A stretch of DNA of 64,000 bases from Pseudomonas graminis (lineage in GTDB: Bacteria; Pseudomonadota; Gammaproteobacteria; Pseudomonadales; Pseudomonadaceae). Location of the stretch: NCBI RefSeq assembly GCF_001705435.1, contig NZ_MDEN01000066.1, positions 1 through 64,000 of the forward strand, given 5' to 3'. A program made the translations under genes and the position numbers. The notes under the pieces are model-generated. The model saw nothing but the letters and a program-made list of their open reading frames with translations. It was not told where the DNA came from and made no database searches. Positions within the stretch are counted from its first letter, which is position 1, and every line of letters starts with the position of its first letter. This document shows, piece after piece, positions 18,284-27,552 of the stretch.

Positions 18284-18382
18284 TTTTTTGTGGGAGTGAG
18301 CTTGCTCACGAAGAGGCCGGCGTATCCCCAGAACCTCTGGGGGTAGCAACACCGCCTTCGCGGGCAAGTTCGCTCCCATAAG
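18284..18382. repeat. REP doublet
   Basis: Two inverted REP-like units: TGTGGGAGTGAGCTTGCTCA at the left and CGGGCAAGTTCGCTCCCATA at the right. Between them lies a small hairpin CCCCAGA/TCTGGGGG. It separates the convergent DUF945 and MscS genes and probably acts as a bidirectional transcription end. Confidence 0.65.
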
Positions 18383-18386
18383 GTGT

Positions 18387-19517
18387 TCAGACTGGCGGCT
18401 GGCGCGCGATTTCCGTGGGCGCTTCGTGGCCTTCGCGTTCCGGCTGAACGGTGCGCGAAGACATCTCCGCACGCAGCTGAGGCAGGCACTGTGGATATTG
18501 CCGTGCGACGAAACTGATCAGCCGCTCGCGCATGTGGCATCGCGCATCCCAACTGCGCGATGAATCCGCCGAACTCAACAACACCCGCAACTGCATCGCT
18601 TTGTCGGTGGTGTCCGTGACCTGTAGCACACAGACGCGGCCATCCCAGAGGTGCGGAATTTCCTTGCAGATGCGCTCCGCTTCTTCGCGCAGCTCCTCCA
18701 GTGGCAACGCGTAATCCACCCACAGAAACACCGAGCCAATCAGGCTCGACGTGCTGCGCGTCCAGTTCTGGAAGGGCTTCTCGATGAAGTACTGCAACGG
18801 AATCACCATCCGCCGCTCATCCCAGATCTTCAGCACCACGTACGTGCCGCTAATCTCTTCAATGCGACCCCACTCGCCCTCAACGATCACCACGTCATCC
18901 AGGCGAATCGGCTGGGATATCGCGATTTGCAAACCCGCGATCAAGTTACCCAGCACCGGCTTGGCGGCGAAACCGGCGGCCAATCCCGCAAGCCCTGCCG
19001 ACGCCAGCAGACTGGTGCCGATCTGACGCACCGGCGGGAAGCTCATCAAAATCAGCCCGGTACCGAACAACAACACCAGCACATTCAGGCAGCGCACCAG
19101 CACCCGCACTTGCGTCTGAATCCGGCGGGCTTGCAGGTTGTCCTCGATGTCCAGCGGGTTTCGGATCGCGACCGCTTCGCCAATGGCTTTCACGCAACTC
19201 AACGCCAGCCAGGTGAACCCGGCCACCACCAGCATGCCGTTCAAATGCCGAACACCCTTGATCAACATCAGATCATCAGGCGCAGACGTCCACACGGTTT
19301 GCAGGGCCAGCAGCGGGATCAGCCACAAGGTCGGCGGTTCGGCGCGGTGAATGAGCTGCTGGGCGAAGACGAACGACTTGGCGACGCGACGGAGCAACAC
19401 CAATGCGATCCAGCGTCCCAACAGTGCGATGCAAATCGCGAAGGCGGCGGCCACCAAGGTGTTGAGCCAGGGCAACGGCAGTGCGTTCAGCCAGGCTTCC
19501 GGGAGTACGTGTTCCAT
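18387..19517 (-). CDS. MscS-family mechanosensitive channel
   Basis: About 376 residues. There are four or more hydrophobic segments, then the pore-lining helix region LLASAGLAGLAAGFAAKPVLGN and the soluble MscS beta domain with QISQPIRLDDVVIVEGEWGRIEEI. Four to five transmembrane segments make it longer than E. coli MscS at the N-terminus. The C-terminal tail is charged. It would protect against osmotic downshock in the inner membrane. The start could also be a GTG five codons upstream. Confidence 0.9.
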   Translation of the reverse strand: MEHVLPEAWLNALPLPWLNTLVAAAFAICIALLGRWIALVLLRRVAKSFVFAQQLIHRAEPPTLWLIPLLALQTVWTSAPDDLMLIKGVRHLNGMLVVAGFTWLALSCVKAIGEAVAIRNPLDIEDNLQARRIQTQVRVLVRCLNVLVLLFGTGLILMSFPPVRQIGTSLLASAGLAGLAAGFAAKPVLGNLIAGLQIAISQPIRLDDVVIVEGEWGRIEEISGTYVVLKIWDERRMVIPLQYFIEKPFQNWTRSTSSLIGSVFLWVDYALPLEELREEAERICKEIPHLWDGRVCVLQVTDTTDKAMQLRVLLSSADSSRSWDARCHMRERLISFVARQYPQCLPQLRAEMSSRTVQPEREGHEAPTEIARQPPV

Positions 19518-19682
19518 AGAGGGGGTCACCAACAGGACGGTTCAAAGGCAAGAGGTGTGAGCTCCCTCAGCGCTCAATGTTCCCCGATCCGCCCGCCGCC
19601 GTAGAAATCGTGACGGGCTGCAATCAGCGAGCCAGAGCATCCGACACGTTTACTCCATGTCGAATGGTCTGGCCAGTCCAGG

Positions 19683-21494
19683 CTAATGGCCCGGCGCCGT
19701 CTGAATGTCCAGCTCACGCTGCAACCGGGTCCGAAGCCGCCAGCACTGGCTGATCTTCTGCTCTCGCGTATAGCTCGCGCAGCGCTGTGGCAGCACCGCG
19801 TTTCTGCACTCCTTATCCATCAGTTCCATGGCCTGCTCGCTGCTGCAGTCGAGCTGGCCGGGGAGTGCTTTCGCAACGTGTCCGGATCCGGAGGTTTGCA
19901 CCGGGTTCGGTGCAATCGGGTGGAGACTCATGTAGATCGCAGAGGCCGCTATGACGATGATCGACATGAAAATTTTGCGCGCGTTTACGTGCAGGAACCT
20001 TCTTACCGCTTGGCGAATCGGGGCGTAAATTTGCGGGTGGCGGTAGGGGGATAGAAAGATCCAGGCCAGCATCAGCAGCGTATAGCACAGTTGCGCGGCA
20101 GGTCCTTGGGACGAGAGGAGCACCCCGATCAGCACCAGCGGCACGCCGTGCCGAACGACGAGTGCCTGCGACGCGGGCCAATGCAGCCACTCCGGAAGCA
20201 GCAGGTCGCTGATCCATTCATCAGCTTCTTCGATGGCCAGACACACCGGGCGCCAGGCGCGCATGGCGATTCGGCACAGGCCGGTCATGAAAAGCGGATA
20301 CATCAGCAACATCACCGCCGCCTTTACCCCGTCCAGCTCGCCCTTCATCATCTCGTTCGGGATCATGAAGAGAGCCGTGAACAGCACCCAGCAGATCCAC
20401 GTCCAGACAGCCGGGTTCATCGGATCAACCCGTAAGGTTCTCCAGCCCTGCAGATCCGCTTCGGGGAAAACCTCTAGCATTTCGGGATAGCGATTGTTGA
20501 TCGTCGAGCACAGCTGCTCGCAGGCGATCCACACATCCGCGCTGCAGAATCTTGCCAGTCGCAGCCGATCAACCTTGCGGCCGGGCTGGAGCACCAGCCG
20601 CGCGGCCTTCTCTTCAACGCTGTCAGTCTTGCCGCCCGCCAGCAGGCGCTGCCAATGTTCAATGTAGGCGTACTTCTCGCATCGCTCGATCAAATTTCGC
20701 CAGATAAATTCCGGCTCGGGAAACACGCCCTTGCGGTCATCCCACGCAAAAAGTTCGCAGACCCTGTCGAACAGCGCAGCCGTCCAGCCTTTGTAGTTGT
20801 GCAGGAAGAACATCGCCCAGCGCTGCAATTGATCGCGGCGTTCCAGAGAGGCCAGCCAGGGTTGCTGAGCGAGCTCCTGCAAGGCCGCAAGAAACTGGCG
20901 CTCTTTGCCTTCGGCCAACGCGTGTTCGAGCCGCGCGCCTTCGCTGTCCAGCAATCGCTGTGTCAGCTGGATTTCCCGGTCTGCGCTGATGCGCAAAGAC
21001 TGCCACGGCGTCAGCCATTGCAAGTGGTCGACGGCGGCTTTGAGCAGATCGCAGTCGGACGAATCTGCTTCCAGGCACCGATCGAGCAAGCGTTGCTGGA
21101 AGGGCAAATCGCAGCCTTGTTCCACCGCGCGCTGATGCTGATGCGGCAGGTTTTCTGCGGTGGTTTCTTCAACCAGCAGGCGTGCAGCCTGCCGCGCCAG
21201 GGCGTCGGTATCCTGTGCCGGATGTACGAGATCGCCCGAATTGTGCGCAGACGTCACGGGCTGCGCCGAAAGCTCCGACGCAAGACTCAAAGTCACCGTA
21301 GGCGAGTGGTCATCATCATCTTCTTCAGCACGGTTTCGCGCCAACTCAATCGCGCGCTCGTAGGCTTCTCGTAACCGCTGAAAGGCCTTCGAGTCTTCGT
21401 CCGGCCGAGTGACCTTCAGCAGTTTTGCATAGTGACGTTTGACGGTCCGCTCATCGGCATCGTCGCTCAGGCCCAGCAAAGTCCAAGGGTTCAT
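19683..21494 (-). CDS. Membrane-anchored J-domain-like co-chaperone for HscC
   Basis: About 603 residues. The N-terminus, NPWTLLGLSDDADERTVKRH onward, is a J-like domain (about residues 1-60), but the canonical HPD tripeptide is RPD. A long soluble helical middle follows and then a hydrophobic block with several membrane segments (about residues 330-510). The gene starts at or within the last codons of hscC; the ATG at 21506 is an alternative start. E. coli HscC also works with membrane-type J proteins (DjlB, DjlC), so a dedicated Hsp70-J pair is the natural reading. Confidence 0.8.
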   Translation of the reverse strand: MNPWTLLGLSDDADERTVKRHYAKLLKVTRPDEDSKAFQRLREAYERAIELARNRAEEDDDDHSPTVTLSLASELSAQPVTSAHNSGDLVHPAQDTDALARQAARLLVEETTAENLPHQHQRAVEQGCDLPFQQRLLDRCLEADSSDCDLLKAAVDHLQWLTPWQSLRISADREIQLTQRLLDSEGARLEHALAEGKERQFLAALQELAQQPWLASLERRDQLQRWAMFFLHNYKGWTAALFDRVCELFAWDDRKGVFPEPEFIWRNLIERCEKYAYIEHWQRLLAGGKTDSVEEKAARLVLQPGRKVDRLRLARFCSADVWIACEQLCSTINNRYPEMLEVFPEADLQGWRTLRVDPMNPAVWTWICWVLFTALFMIPNEMMKGELDGVKAAVMLLMYPLFMTGLCRIAMRAWRPVCLAIEEADEWISDLLLPEWLHWPASQALVVRHGVPLVLIGVLLSSQGPAAQLCYTLLMLAWIFLSPYRHPQIYAPIRQAVRRFLHVNARKIFMSIIVIAASAIYMSLHPIAPNPVQTSGSGHVAKALPGQLDCSSEQAMELMDKECRNAVLPQRCASYTREQKISQCWRLRTRLQRELDIQTAPGH

Positions 21495-21499
21495 GTCGC

Positions 21500-23194
21500 T
21501 TACCATTCCCCTCGCTCGAAGCGTTCGACCTGCTCGCTCAGCCGCTTGCGCACCTCGCTGATCTGCCGCTCATCCTGCGTTTCCAGCACGTGCTGAAACT
21601 GGCTGGCCCATGCCCCAACCATCTCGCGCGCTTCACCCATGTACTCCTGATACAGGCGCTCGAGCTTTGCCGTCATGTGCGTGTTGACCTGCTGCTCGCG
21701 AGGATGCGTCTTCAACGAGTCGAGCGCTTTGAGGCGCTCTTGAATCTCGGCAGGCGTCAGCACCCCTGGGTTGTTTTCGATCACCAGCGTGTGCGCTTCC
21801 CCTGTCATCGGAATGCGCACGTCGGCTTCGAGAATGCCGTTGTTGTCGTAAGTAAACCGCACGTCCAGGTCGACTTCACCGGCGGGCCGGCGCGGCACCT
21901 TGATCTCAAGTTCGCCCAAGGCCACGTTGTCCTTAACCTTGCGGCTCTCGCCCTGAAAGATCTTCACAATGACGAATTGCTGATGATCGCTGAGGGTGCT
22001 GACGGTCCTGACCCGGCTTACCGGCACGACCGTGTTGCGCTCGATAATCGGCAGGTAATGGCCGCTCTCGAAATGCTCGCCGATGCGCTGGGTGGTTTCG
22101 ATGCCCAGCGTGTAAGGACACACATCCGTCAGCACCACTTCTTCCAGCGCCGAGTCGCGCGCCTTGAGCGCAGCCTGAATCGCCGCGCCTTGAGCGACCA
22201 CTTCGTCAGGGTTGAGCGTGATGGAAGGGAAGCGCCCGAACAGGCTGGCGGTCAGCTTGCGGATCAGCGGCATGCGCGTAGTGCCGCCCACCAGCAGGAT
22301 TTCATCCAGATCGGCGACACGGATGCGCGCGTCACGCAGCGCTCGTTCGATCGGCGCGCGCAGACGGTCCAGCAGGGGAGCGTACAGCTCGACCAGTTGC
22401 TCTTGGGTCACCGGCTTGCGCCACTCGCGATCGACATGACGCAGCACGAAATCAACACTCGCTTCCTGCCCTAGCGCTTTACGCACGCGCTCGGCTTCGC
22501 GACGAAGGGATTGCCTCACCGTCAATGCGGCTGGAAATTCGACCTCCTGTTTGTGCAGCGCCACGAAGTGCTCAAGCAGCACGTTGTCGAAGTCCTCCCC
22601 GCCGAGGAAGTTATCCCCGGCGCTGGCGCGCACTTCCATCACGCCGTCGAACAGTTCAAGGATCGACACATCGAAGGTGCCTCCGCCCAGGTCAAACACC
22701 AGAAACGAGGTCTCGCCTTCTTTCTGATGCAGCCCGTAGGCCAGCGCTGCGGCAGTCGGTTCATTGATGAGTTTCTCGACCTTCAAGCCCGCCAGCTCGC
22801 CGGCCACCTTGGTCGCCTTGCGCTGCGCATCGCTGAAATACGCAGGCACGCTGATCACCGCTTCCGTCACCGGCTCGCCGAACGCCCGCTCGACGTCAGC
22901 CTTCAGGCTTTTCAGCACAAGCGCGGACAGCTCTTCCGGACGATATTTGCGCGCGCCGAGCTTGACTTCATGCGCGCTGCCCATGTGCCGCTTGAACAGC
23001 GCCGTGGTTGTGCCCGGATGAGTTTGAAGCCGCTCCTGCGCGGCCTTGCCCACTAACACCTGTCCGTCGTCGTCCAGCCCGACGACGCTGGGCGTCAACA
23101 GCTCACCCAGCGCGTTGCTGACCAATTGCGTGCCGCCATCGCGCCAGACGGCGACCAGGCTGTTGGTGGTGCCGAGATCTATACCGACGATCAT
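21500..23194 (-). CDS. hscC: Hsp70-family chaperone HscC
   Basis: 564 residues, shorter than DnaK. The ATPase domain has IVGIDLGTTNSLVAVW, NEPTAAALAYGL and FDLGGGTFDVSILEL. The substrate-binding domain follows (from about 375) with a reduced helical lid ending in RFERGEW. The length and motif set match the specialised Hsp70 HscC. AAGGAG precedes the ATG. It forms an operon with the J-like gene whose start overlaps its end. Substrates are not known from sequence. Confidence 0.9.
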   Translation of the reverse strand: MIVGIDLGTTNSLVAVWRDGGTQLVSNALGELLTPSVVGLDDDGQVLVGKAAQERLQTHPGTTTALFKRHMGSAHEVKLGARKYRPEELSALVLKSLKADVERAFGEPVTEAVISVPAYFSDAQRKATKVAGELAGLKVEKLINEPTAAALAYGLHQKEGETSFLVFDLGGGTFDVSILELFDGVMEVRASAGDNFLGGEDFDNVLLEHFVALHKQEVEFPAALTVRQSLRREAERVRKALGQEASVDFVLRHVDREWRKPVTQEQLVELYAPLLDRLRAPIERALRDARIRVADLDEILLVGGTTRMPLIRKLTASLFGRFPSITLNPDEVVAQGAAIQAALKARDSALEEVVLTDVCPYTLGIETTQRIGEHFESGHYLPIIERNTVVPVSRVRTVSTLSDHQQFVIVKIFQGESRKVKDNVALGELEIKVPRRPAGEVDLDVRFTYDNNGILEADVRIPMTGEAHTLVIENNPGVLTPAEIQERLKALDSLKTHPREQQVNTHMTAKLERLYQEYMGEAREMVGAWASQFQHVLETQDERQISEVRKRLSEQVERFERGEW

Positions 23195-23525
23195 GCCGAA
23201 CGTGCTCCTTGCGGGACTGCTGTGTGACTGTCCGATTAAATGAAAATGACGCTGTAGGTAAAAAGTATCGGCGAAAGGCTGCGCGGCTTTAGGTCAAGGG
23301 TGCTGCGCTGGAGGGGGTTCGTCGGGATGCGCTGCTGGCATTGCGTTAGTCGCGAAGGTGGCGATCGAACGCTTTACCTGTGGTGTTGGCGTAGCTCTCC
23401 CCGCAGGACTGGCTGCGGGGGTTTTGAATGGCCATGGCATTGCCGGCGCAACACCATGGCAGAGAGCTTCGTCTTTCACACAACGAGGCAATGAAAGTGA
23501 CGACGCTCTGTGGTCCGTCTTAGCG
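23195..23525. other. Intergenic region upstream of hscC
   Basis: 331 bp without a convincing gene. A GC-rich hairpin CCCCGCAG/CTGCGGGG followed by GTTTTG lies at about 23399-23426 and could end a rightward transcript, although no plus-strand gene leads into it. The hscC promoter should be near 23200-23260; the stretch TCCGATTAAATGAAAATG is AT-rich but not a clear promoter. Confidence 0.3.
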
Positions 23526-23945
23526 TTAGCAGCCTTTGAACGGGTTCCAGCCTTGTTCGCCTTTAACTTCCTTGAGGTAGTAGGCGAAGTTCGTGGTCCT
23601 TGCATAGAAGGCGTTTATGGCAATACCGATAGCAAGATCCAACTGTTTGGCGTAAGCAAAGCCGGTTGCGGAATAGAAGATTTCCGCCACCACGCTGACG
23701 GCCAGCAGAATGCCGATCAGCGTCAGGTTTTTCTTCCACAAGCCCAGGACGAACAGGTAAATCGGGCCGAAGAAAAACGCGATGATGTTCGCGTTGATCT
23801 TGATCCTCTGCCGGAGAGGCAGCTTCAGCCATGCGGGCTTGAACGTTGGGGAGTTCGGCCCGCCATGCTCGTCAAAAAATGCGAAACGTTGCTGCCATTT
23901 CTCGCTGTAGCCGTCGCGGCTTTGTACTTGATCTGTCGTGTTCAT
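23526..23945 (-). CDS. DUF2628 membrane protein
   Basis: 139 residues. A charged N-terminal part contains YSEKWQQRFAFFDEHGG. Three hydrophobic stretches follow (IIAFFFGPIYLFVLGLW, LIGILLAVSVVAEIFYSA, DLAIGIAINAFYA), ending in GWNPFKGC. This is the layout of the DUF2628/HdeD-neighbour family of small inner-membrane proteins. AAGGAAAACCAAA precedes the ATG. The function is unknown. Confidence 0.82.
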   Translation of the reverse strand: MNTTDQVQSRDGYSEKWQQRFAFFDEHGGPNSPTFKPAWLKLPLRQRIKINANIIAFFFGPIYLFVLGLWKKNLTLIGILLAVSVVAEIFYSATGFAYAKQLDLAIGIAINAFYARTTNFAYYLKEVKGEQGWNPFKGC

Positions 23946-24198
23946 TTTGGTTTTCCTTGAGGTCCTTGAGTGGTGTTTTTCTTCCCGGATATCCTGGGTC
24001 TTGCTTGTTGTTATGCGTTGCTGACTCCTCGAAGTTCTTGAAGGGCGGCGAAACGCTCCATCGCGCGTCACTGCAGCCTCATAAGTAGGAATATTCCTAC
24101 AGGTGAGGGATTTTTTCTCATTTTTTTTACAGGTTGCAAGAGCGTCCAGATGCCAGCCAAGCGTGACCCCGCTGAAGCCCGCCAAGCCCGCGAAGCCG

Positions 24199-25353
24199 TT
24201 AACGCAGCAGGCGGAAGGTCTCACGCACATGCGCGGTGAGGGTTGCCGGGTTTTCCATCGCAGCAAAGTGGCCGCCGTGCTCGGCCTCAGCGAAGAACCG
24301 CAAGTCGTCGAATCGCGCCTGGGCCCAGCGCCGTGACAGGCGAAGCAGCTCGCCCGGGAACATGCTCACCCCAGCTGGGATGGGCACAGCGCGTGCAGGG
24401 CCTTCCTGCTGCATTTCGCGCATCCCTTCCCAGTAGAAACGGACCGAGCTGGGTCCCGCATCAGGCAGCCAATACAGCATGATGTCGTCGATCAGCGCGT
24501 CAAGCTCGATGACCCGCTCGGGCTCTCCGCCGCTGTCGGAAGCGTCCTGAAACAGCGCGTAAACCCACGCCGCCAAGCCAACGGGCGAATCCGACAGGGC
24601 GAAGCCTATCGACTGCGGCCGGGTGCTGTGCACCTTCATGTAACCGGACAGCTCCCGCTCATAGCGTTGCGCATCGGCCAACATGCGCTGCTCTTCAGGA
24701 GTGGCCTGCGCGATTTCCGCTTCAGTGGGTTGGTACATCACCATGTTCAGGTGAATGCCGACCAAGCCAGCCGGACGCATGTGCCCAAGGGCGGTGGTGA
24801 CGGCCGCGCCCCAATCCCCACCCTGGGCGGCCCAGCGCTGGCCATATCCCAAACGGTCCATCAATTGCGCCCAGGCCGCAGCGGTTTTACCCACGCCCCA
24901 ACCCGGCGAACGTGGCTTATCACTGAAACCAAAACCCGGAAGCGCCGGGATCACCAGATGAAACGCGTCGCTGGCCTCGCCGCCATGAGCGGTCGGGTCG
25001 GTGAGAGGCCCAACCATCGCCCTGAACTCCAGAATGGAGCCTGGCCAGCCGTGGGTCATCAGCAAGGGCAGGGCGTCAGGGTGAGGCGAGCGTATGTGCA
25101 GAAAGTGAATGCCAAGGCCGTCGATCTCGGTCCGGCTGCTGTTCCACTGGTTGAGTTGGGTTTCGGTGGCGCCCCAGTCATAGCCGTTACGCCAGCGCTC
25201 GACCAGCGCGCGAATACGCTTAAGCCTAGGCCCCTGGCTGTTGTCGGAGACGGTTTCTGGGTCAGGCCAGCGGGTTTGCGCCAGGCGCTGGGCCAGATCG
25301 TCGAGTTGTGTCTGGGGGATATGAAGGGGAAAGGACTCGACAGGGTGGGTCAT
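24199..25353 (-). CDS. Epoxide hydrolase (EHN-type alpha/beta hydrolase)
   Basis: 384 residues. The N-terminal EHN region (FPLHIPQTQLDDLAQRLAQT) precedes an alpha/beta-hydrolase domain with oxyanion motif HGWPGS, nucleophile Asp in QGGDWGAAV and catalytic histidine in EHGGHFAAME. It hydrolyses epoxides to diols; natural substrate unknown. Its ATG overlaps the stop of the NmrA-type gene (ATGA), so the two are translated together and probably act on related compounds. Confidence 0.93.
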   Translation of the reverse strand: MTHPVESFPLHIPQTQLDDLAQRLAQTRWPDPETVSDNSQGPRLKRIRALVERWRNGYDWGATETQLNQWNSSRTEIDGLGIHFLHIRSPHPDALPLLMTHGWPGSILEFRAMVGPLTDPTAHGGEASDAFHLVIPALPGFGFSDKPRSPGWGVGKTAAAWAQLMDRLGYGQRWAAQGGDWGAAVTTALGHMRPAGLVGIHLNMVMYQPTEAEIAQATPEEQRMLADAQRYERELSGYMKVHSTRPQSIGFALSDSPVGLAAWVYALFQDASDSGGEPERVIELDALIDDIMLYWLPDAGPSSVRFYWEGMREMQQEGPARAVPIPAGVSMFPGELLRLSRRWAQARFDDLRFFAEAEHGGHFAAMENPATLTAHVRETFRLLR

Positions 25354-26270
25354 GGGTTGGTCCCTTGCACATGGGTACGGGCCAATGTGTCACGGACGGA
25401 TGCCCATTCACGTTGGCCATAGCGATCGTTGTCCAGATTGAGCAGCTTGCCGCGCCCACTCATCATGTCTCGCAGGTATTGCATGCCTTGCCAGGCGGGG
25501 AAGGGCTTTTCACTGGCAGGCGTAAGCGCGCGCACCACGGAGATAAGGGCGGACAGCGTGCCGATATTCCCGGGGCGCAGGGTGCGGTAATGCTGCCCGG
25601 TCAGCTCGGTCAGGATGTTGGCAATCTGCGCAGGCGACACACTGTTGCCGGCAATGCGCAGGAAACGCGGCGTGTTGTGATCAAGCGCGGCATCGGCGGT
25701 AAAGGCGGCTACGTCGTCCTTGGCAGTGAAGTCCAGTAGCTGTTGCACATCGCCGAAATGCAGCACTCTGCGGCCGGGAAGCACGATAGGCGCGTCGCCT
25801 TCGAGCAGTTCCAGAAACCCACCGTTGAGGATTGAGGTAACGGCGATGTTGGCTGAATCGAGCTGGGTGGCGAAGCGCCGGCGAAGGTCCAGGTTGCGGT
25901 TGTCCCCGGGGCGGGTATGGGTGTAGTCGAGCGAATAATCCGAGGGAATGAACCTGGGCACCCCAGCAGCGGCAGCGGCCTCCAACAGCCTGCCTTGCTG
26001 CTTGATGATCACCTCCTCCAGGCCGTTGAGCGTGGACACCACGCAACCCGCGCCGGCAATGGCACCGCGCAGGCCCCGAGCGTCATCCAGGGAAACGGGC
26101 GTTACGGTGACGCCGCTGCTGGGTAGACCAGTCAACCGGGCTTGTTCAGTGCCTGGTCGAACCAGTGCGATGACATGGGCGCCGCGCTCAACCAGCGCCC
26201 GGACCAGGCGTTGGCCCAAGTCTCCTGATGCGCCAGCAACCACAATCGGTAAAGCAGTAGTGTGATCCAC
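25350..26270 (-). CDS. NmrA-family NAD(P)-binding protein
   Basis: 306 residues. A Rossmann fold starts with VVAGASGDLGQRLVRAL (GxxGxxG) and continues with NmrA/isoflavone-reductase-like features (ALVRPGTEQ, FIPSDYSLDY). It is either an atypical short-chain reductase or a redox sensor. The start is GTG with AGGAAGG upstream. It is the first gene of a two-gene operon with the epoxide hydrolase, divergent to a TetR regulator. Confidence 0.9.
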   Translation of the reverse strand: MDHTTALPIVVAGASGDLGQRLVRALVERGAHVIALVRPGTEQARLTGLPSSGVTVTPVSLDDARGLRGAIAGAGCVVSTLNGLEEVIIKQQGRLLEAAAAAGVPRFIPSDYSLDYTHTRPGDNRNLDLRRRFATQLDSANIAVTSILNGGFLELLEGDAPIVLPGRRVLHFGDVQQLLDFTAKDDVAAFTADAALDHNTPRFLRIAGNSVSPAQIANILTELTGQHYRTLRPGNIGTLSALISVVRALTPASEKPFPAWQGMQYLRDMMSGRGKLLNLDNDRYGQREWASVRDTLARTHVQGTNP

Positions 26271-26329
26271 AAAGAGCCTTCCTGGTCGGTGTGAAGGGGG
26301 TGAAGAGCGCCGGCTGCCTGCGCCGAATT

Positions 26330-26351
26330 AACTGAACGTTACCGTTTAGTT
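26330..26351. promoter_or_regulatory. Candidate TetR operator between the divergent genes
   Basis: Two inverted 11-bp halves, AACTGAACGTT and ACCGTTTAGTT, match at 9 of 11 positions. They lie between the NmrA-type gene and the TetR gene. A related half-site CTAAACGGTA recurs downstream of tetR near 27048. Confidence 0.6.
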
Positions 26352-26385
26352 GACGCGCAAACAAGAGGTCGGTAAGTTGCCGGCC

Positions 26386-27012
26386 ATGACGTTGATCACG
26401 ACCAAATCCAAAGGCGGCAGGCCCAGGCAAAGCCAGGCGGGCGAGGCCGAGCGTCGATTGCTGGATGCTGCGCTGCAGCGCTTTCTGGCCAAAGGCGTCG
26501 AGGGCACTTCATGCGAAGACATCGCCCGGGCGGCAGGCGCCAGCAAAGCCACTCTCTATGCGCGCTATGCCAATAAAGAGGCGTTGTTCGAAGCCGTGGT
26601 GCGGCGCCACGTAGCGACTTTGCTGGTGCCCGCCGAGGCGATTCCCGCGCTCCCGCTCCAAGGCCGCCTGAGGCATGTGGGCCATGGCATCCTCGAACAT
26701 GCGCTGCAACCCGATACCCTGGCCATGATGCGCCTGGTGCTAGCCACTTCCAGTCGGACCCCGCTGCTGGCGGCCGAAGTGAATCGAATCGGGTGGGAAG
26801 GTGGATTCACCAGAGTGCGTTCCGCCATCATGGCGGGCCCGGACCAACCCTCGGATCCTGATGCGCTGGCCCTTCAATTCATCGACGTGGTGTTCGCGCC
26901 CCATCAGCTCAGAGCACTGCTGGGTGGAGACCGGGAACAGCTGATTCAAGCCATTCCCGAACGAGTGGAGTGGGGGCTGAAGTTGGTTCAAGCTGTCGGT
27001 CTGCTGGAATGA
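26386..27012 (+). CDS. TetR/AcrR-family regulator
   Basis: 208 residues. The DNA-binding domain spans about residues 18-65 with LLDAALQRFLAKGVEGTS, then ARAAGASKATLYARYANKEA, and a ligand-binding C-terminal domain. The ATG start is preferred over a TTG 12 codons upstream that falls at the operator. It likely represses the divergent NmrA-epoxide hydrolase operon and itself. Confidence 0.9.
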   Translation: MTLITTKSKGGRPRQSQAGEAERRLLDAALQRFLAKGVEGTSCEDIARAAGASKATLYARYANKEALFEAVVRRHVATLLVPAEAIPALPLQGRLRHVGHGILEHALQPDTLAMMRLVLATSSRTPLLAAEVNRIGWEGGFTRVRSAIMAGPDQPSDPDALALQFIDVVFAPHQLRALLGGDREQLIQAIPERVEWGLKLVQAVGLLE

Positions 27013-27552
27013 GTGTTTGGTTTCTATCGGTTCACCAAACAATGGTTCTAAACGGTAAAGAATTTTAAGTGACGGTCAATTAGCGGTAATCAGCGCAAGC
27101 ACTGAATCTTTCACTATGACGGCACCCTATATCGAAGTGCAAAGTTGCTAGCGGGGTGGCATTATCCGTGCTGAACAAAAAGAACAACTGTCTTTAGTAG
27201 TGGGCTGAAACTGTTCCCATCCATCGATAGCGCTATGGCCAACTATTAGCCTTGAATGGCCTAATCCTTGGGGGGCGGGGTCGTAGTAAGCAGCAGCCGT
27301 GACCTCTAAACCGCAATTGATCTCCAGCCTCTGACTCAGGCGACCTTCCATCGGACAACGAAAAAACAAGCAAAATAATTTGAACTTTTCGTCCGGAATA
27401 GATACCGCGAAGCAAGTAACCTATTGCGCCGATAGTGTATGAAAGGACGATTTTTTCCTAAAGTTTTTTTGCGGCAGGCCGAAGTTTAAGGCTGTAGGAA
27501 TGGCATGGAGTGGCCCTCTCCTATGTGAATACCTAAAACTTCAGAGGGCGCC
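27013..27552. other. Intergenic region before the chemoreceptor gene
   Basis: 540 bp without a convincing gene. The left half has lower GC than the surroundings and no family-like reading frame. The right end contains the probable sigma-28 promoter listed separately. Confidence 0.4.
27459..27485 (+). promoter_or_regulatory. Probable sigma-28 (FliA) promoter
   Basis: TAAAGTTT, an 11-base spacer and GCCGAAGT match the flagellar sigma-28 consensus TAAAGTTT-N11-GCCGATAA at 13 of 16 positions with exact spacing. It lies 68 bp upstream of a chemoreceptor gene, a normal member of the flagellar regulon. Confidence 0.75.

Noticed and set aside
23294..23605. 103-residue minus-strand frame overlapping the DUF2628 gene
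   Set aside because: Low-complexity Pro/Ala/Lys composition, no ribosome site, and overlap with a better supported gene.
27148..27415. Small minus-strand frames before the chemoreceptor
   Set aside because: Two overlapping frames with no motif or ribosome site; composition does not resemble coding sequence.
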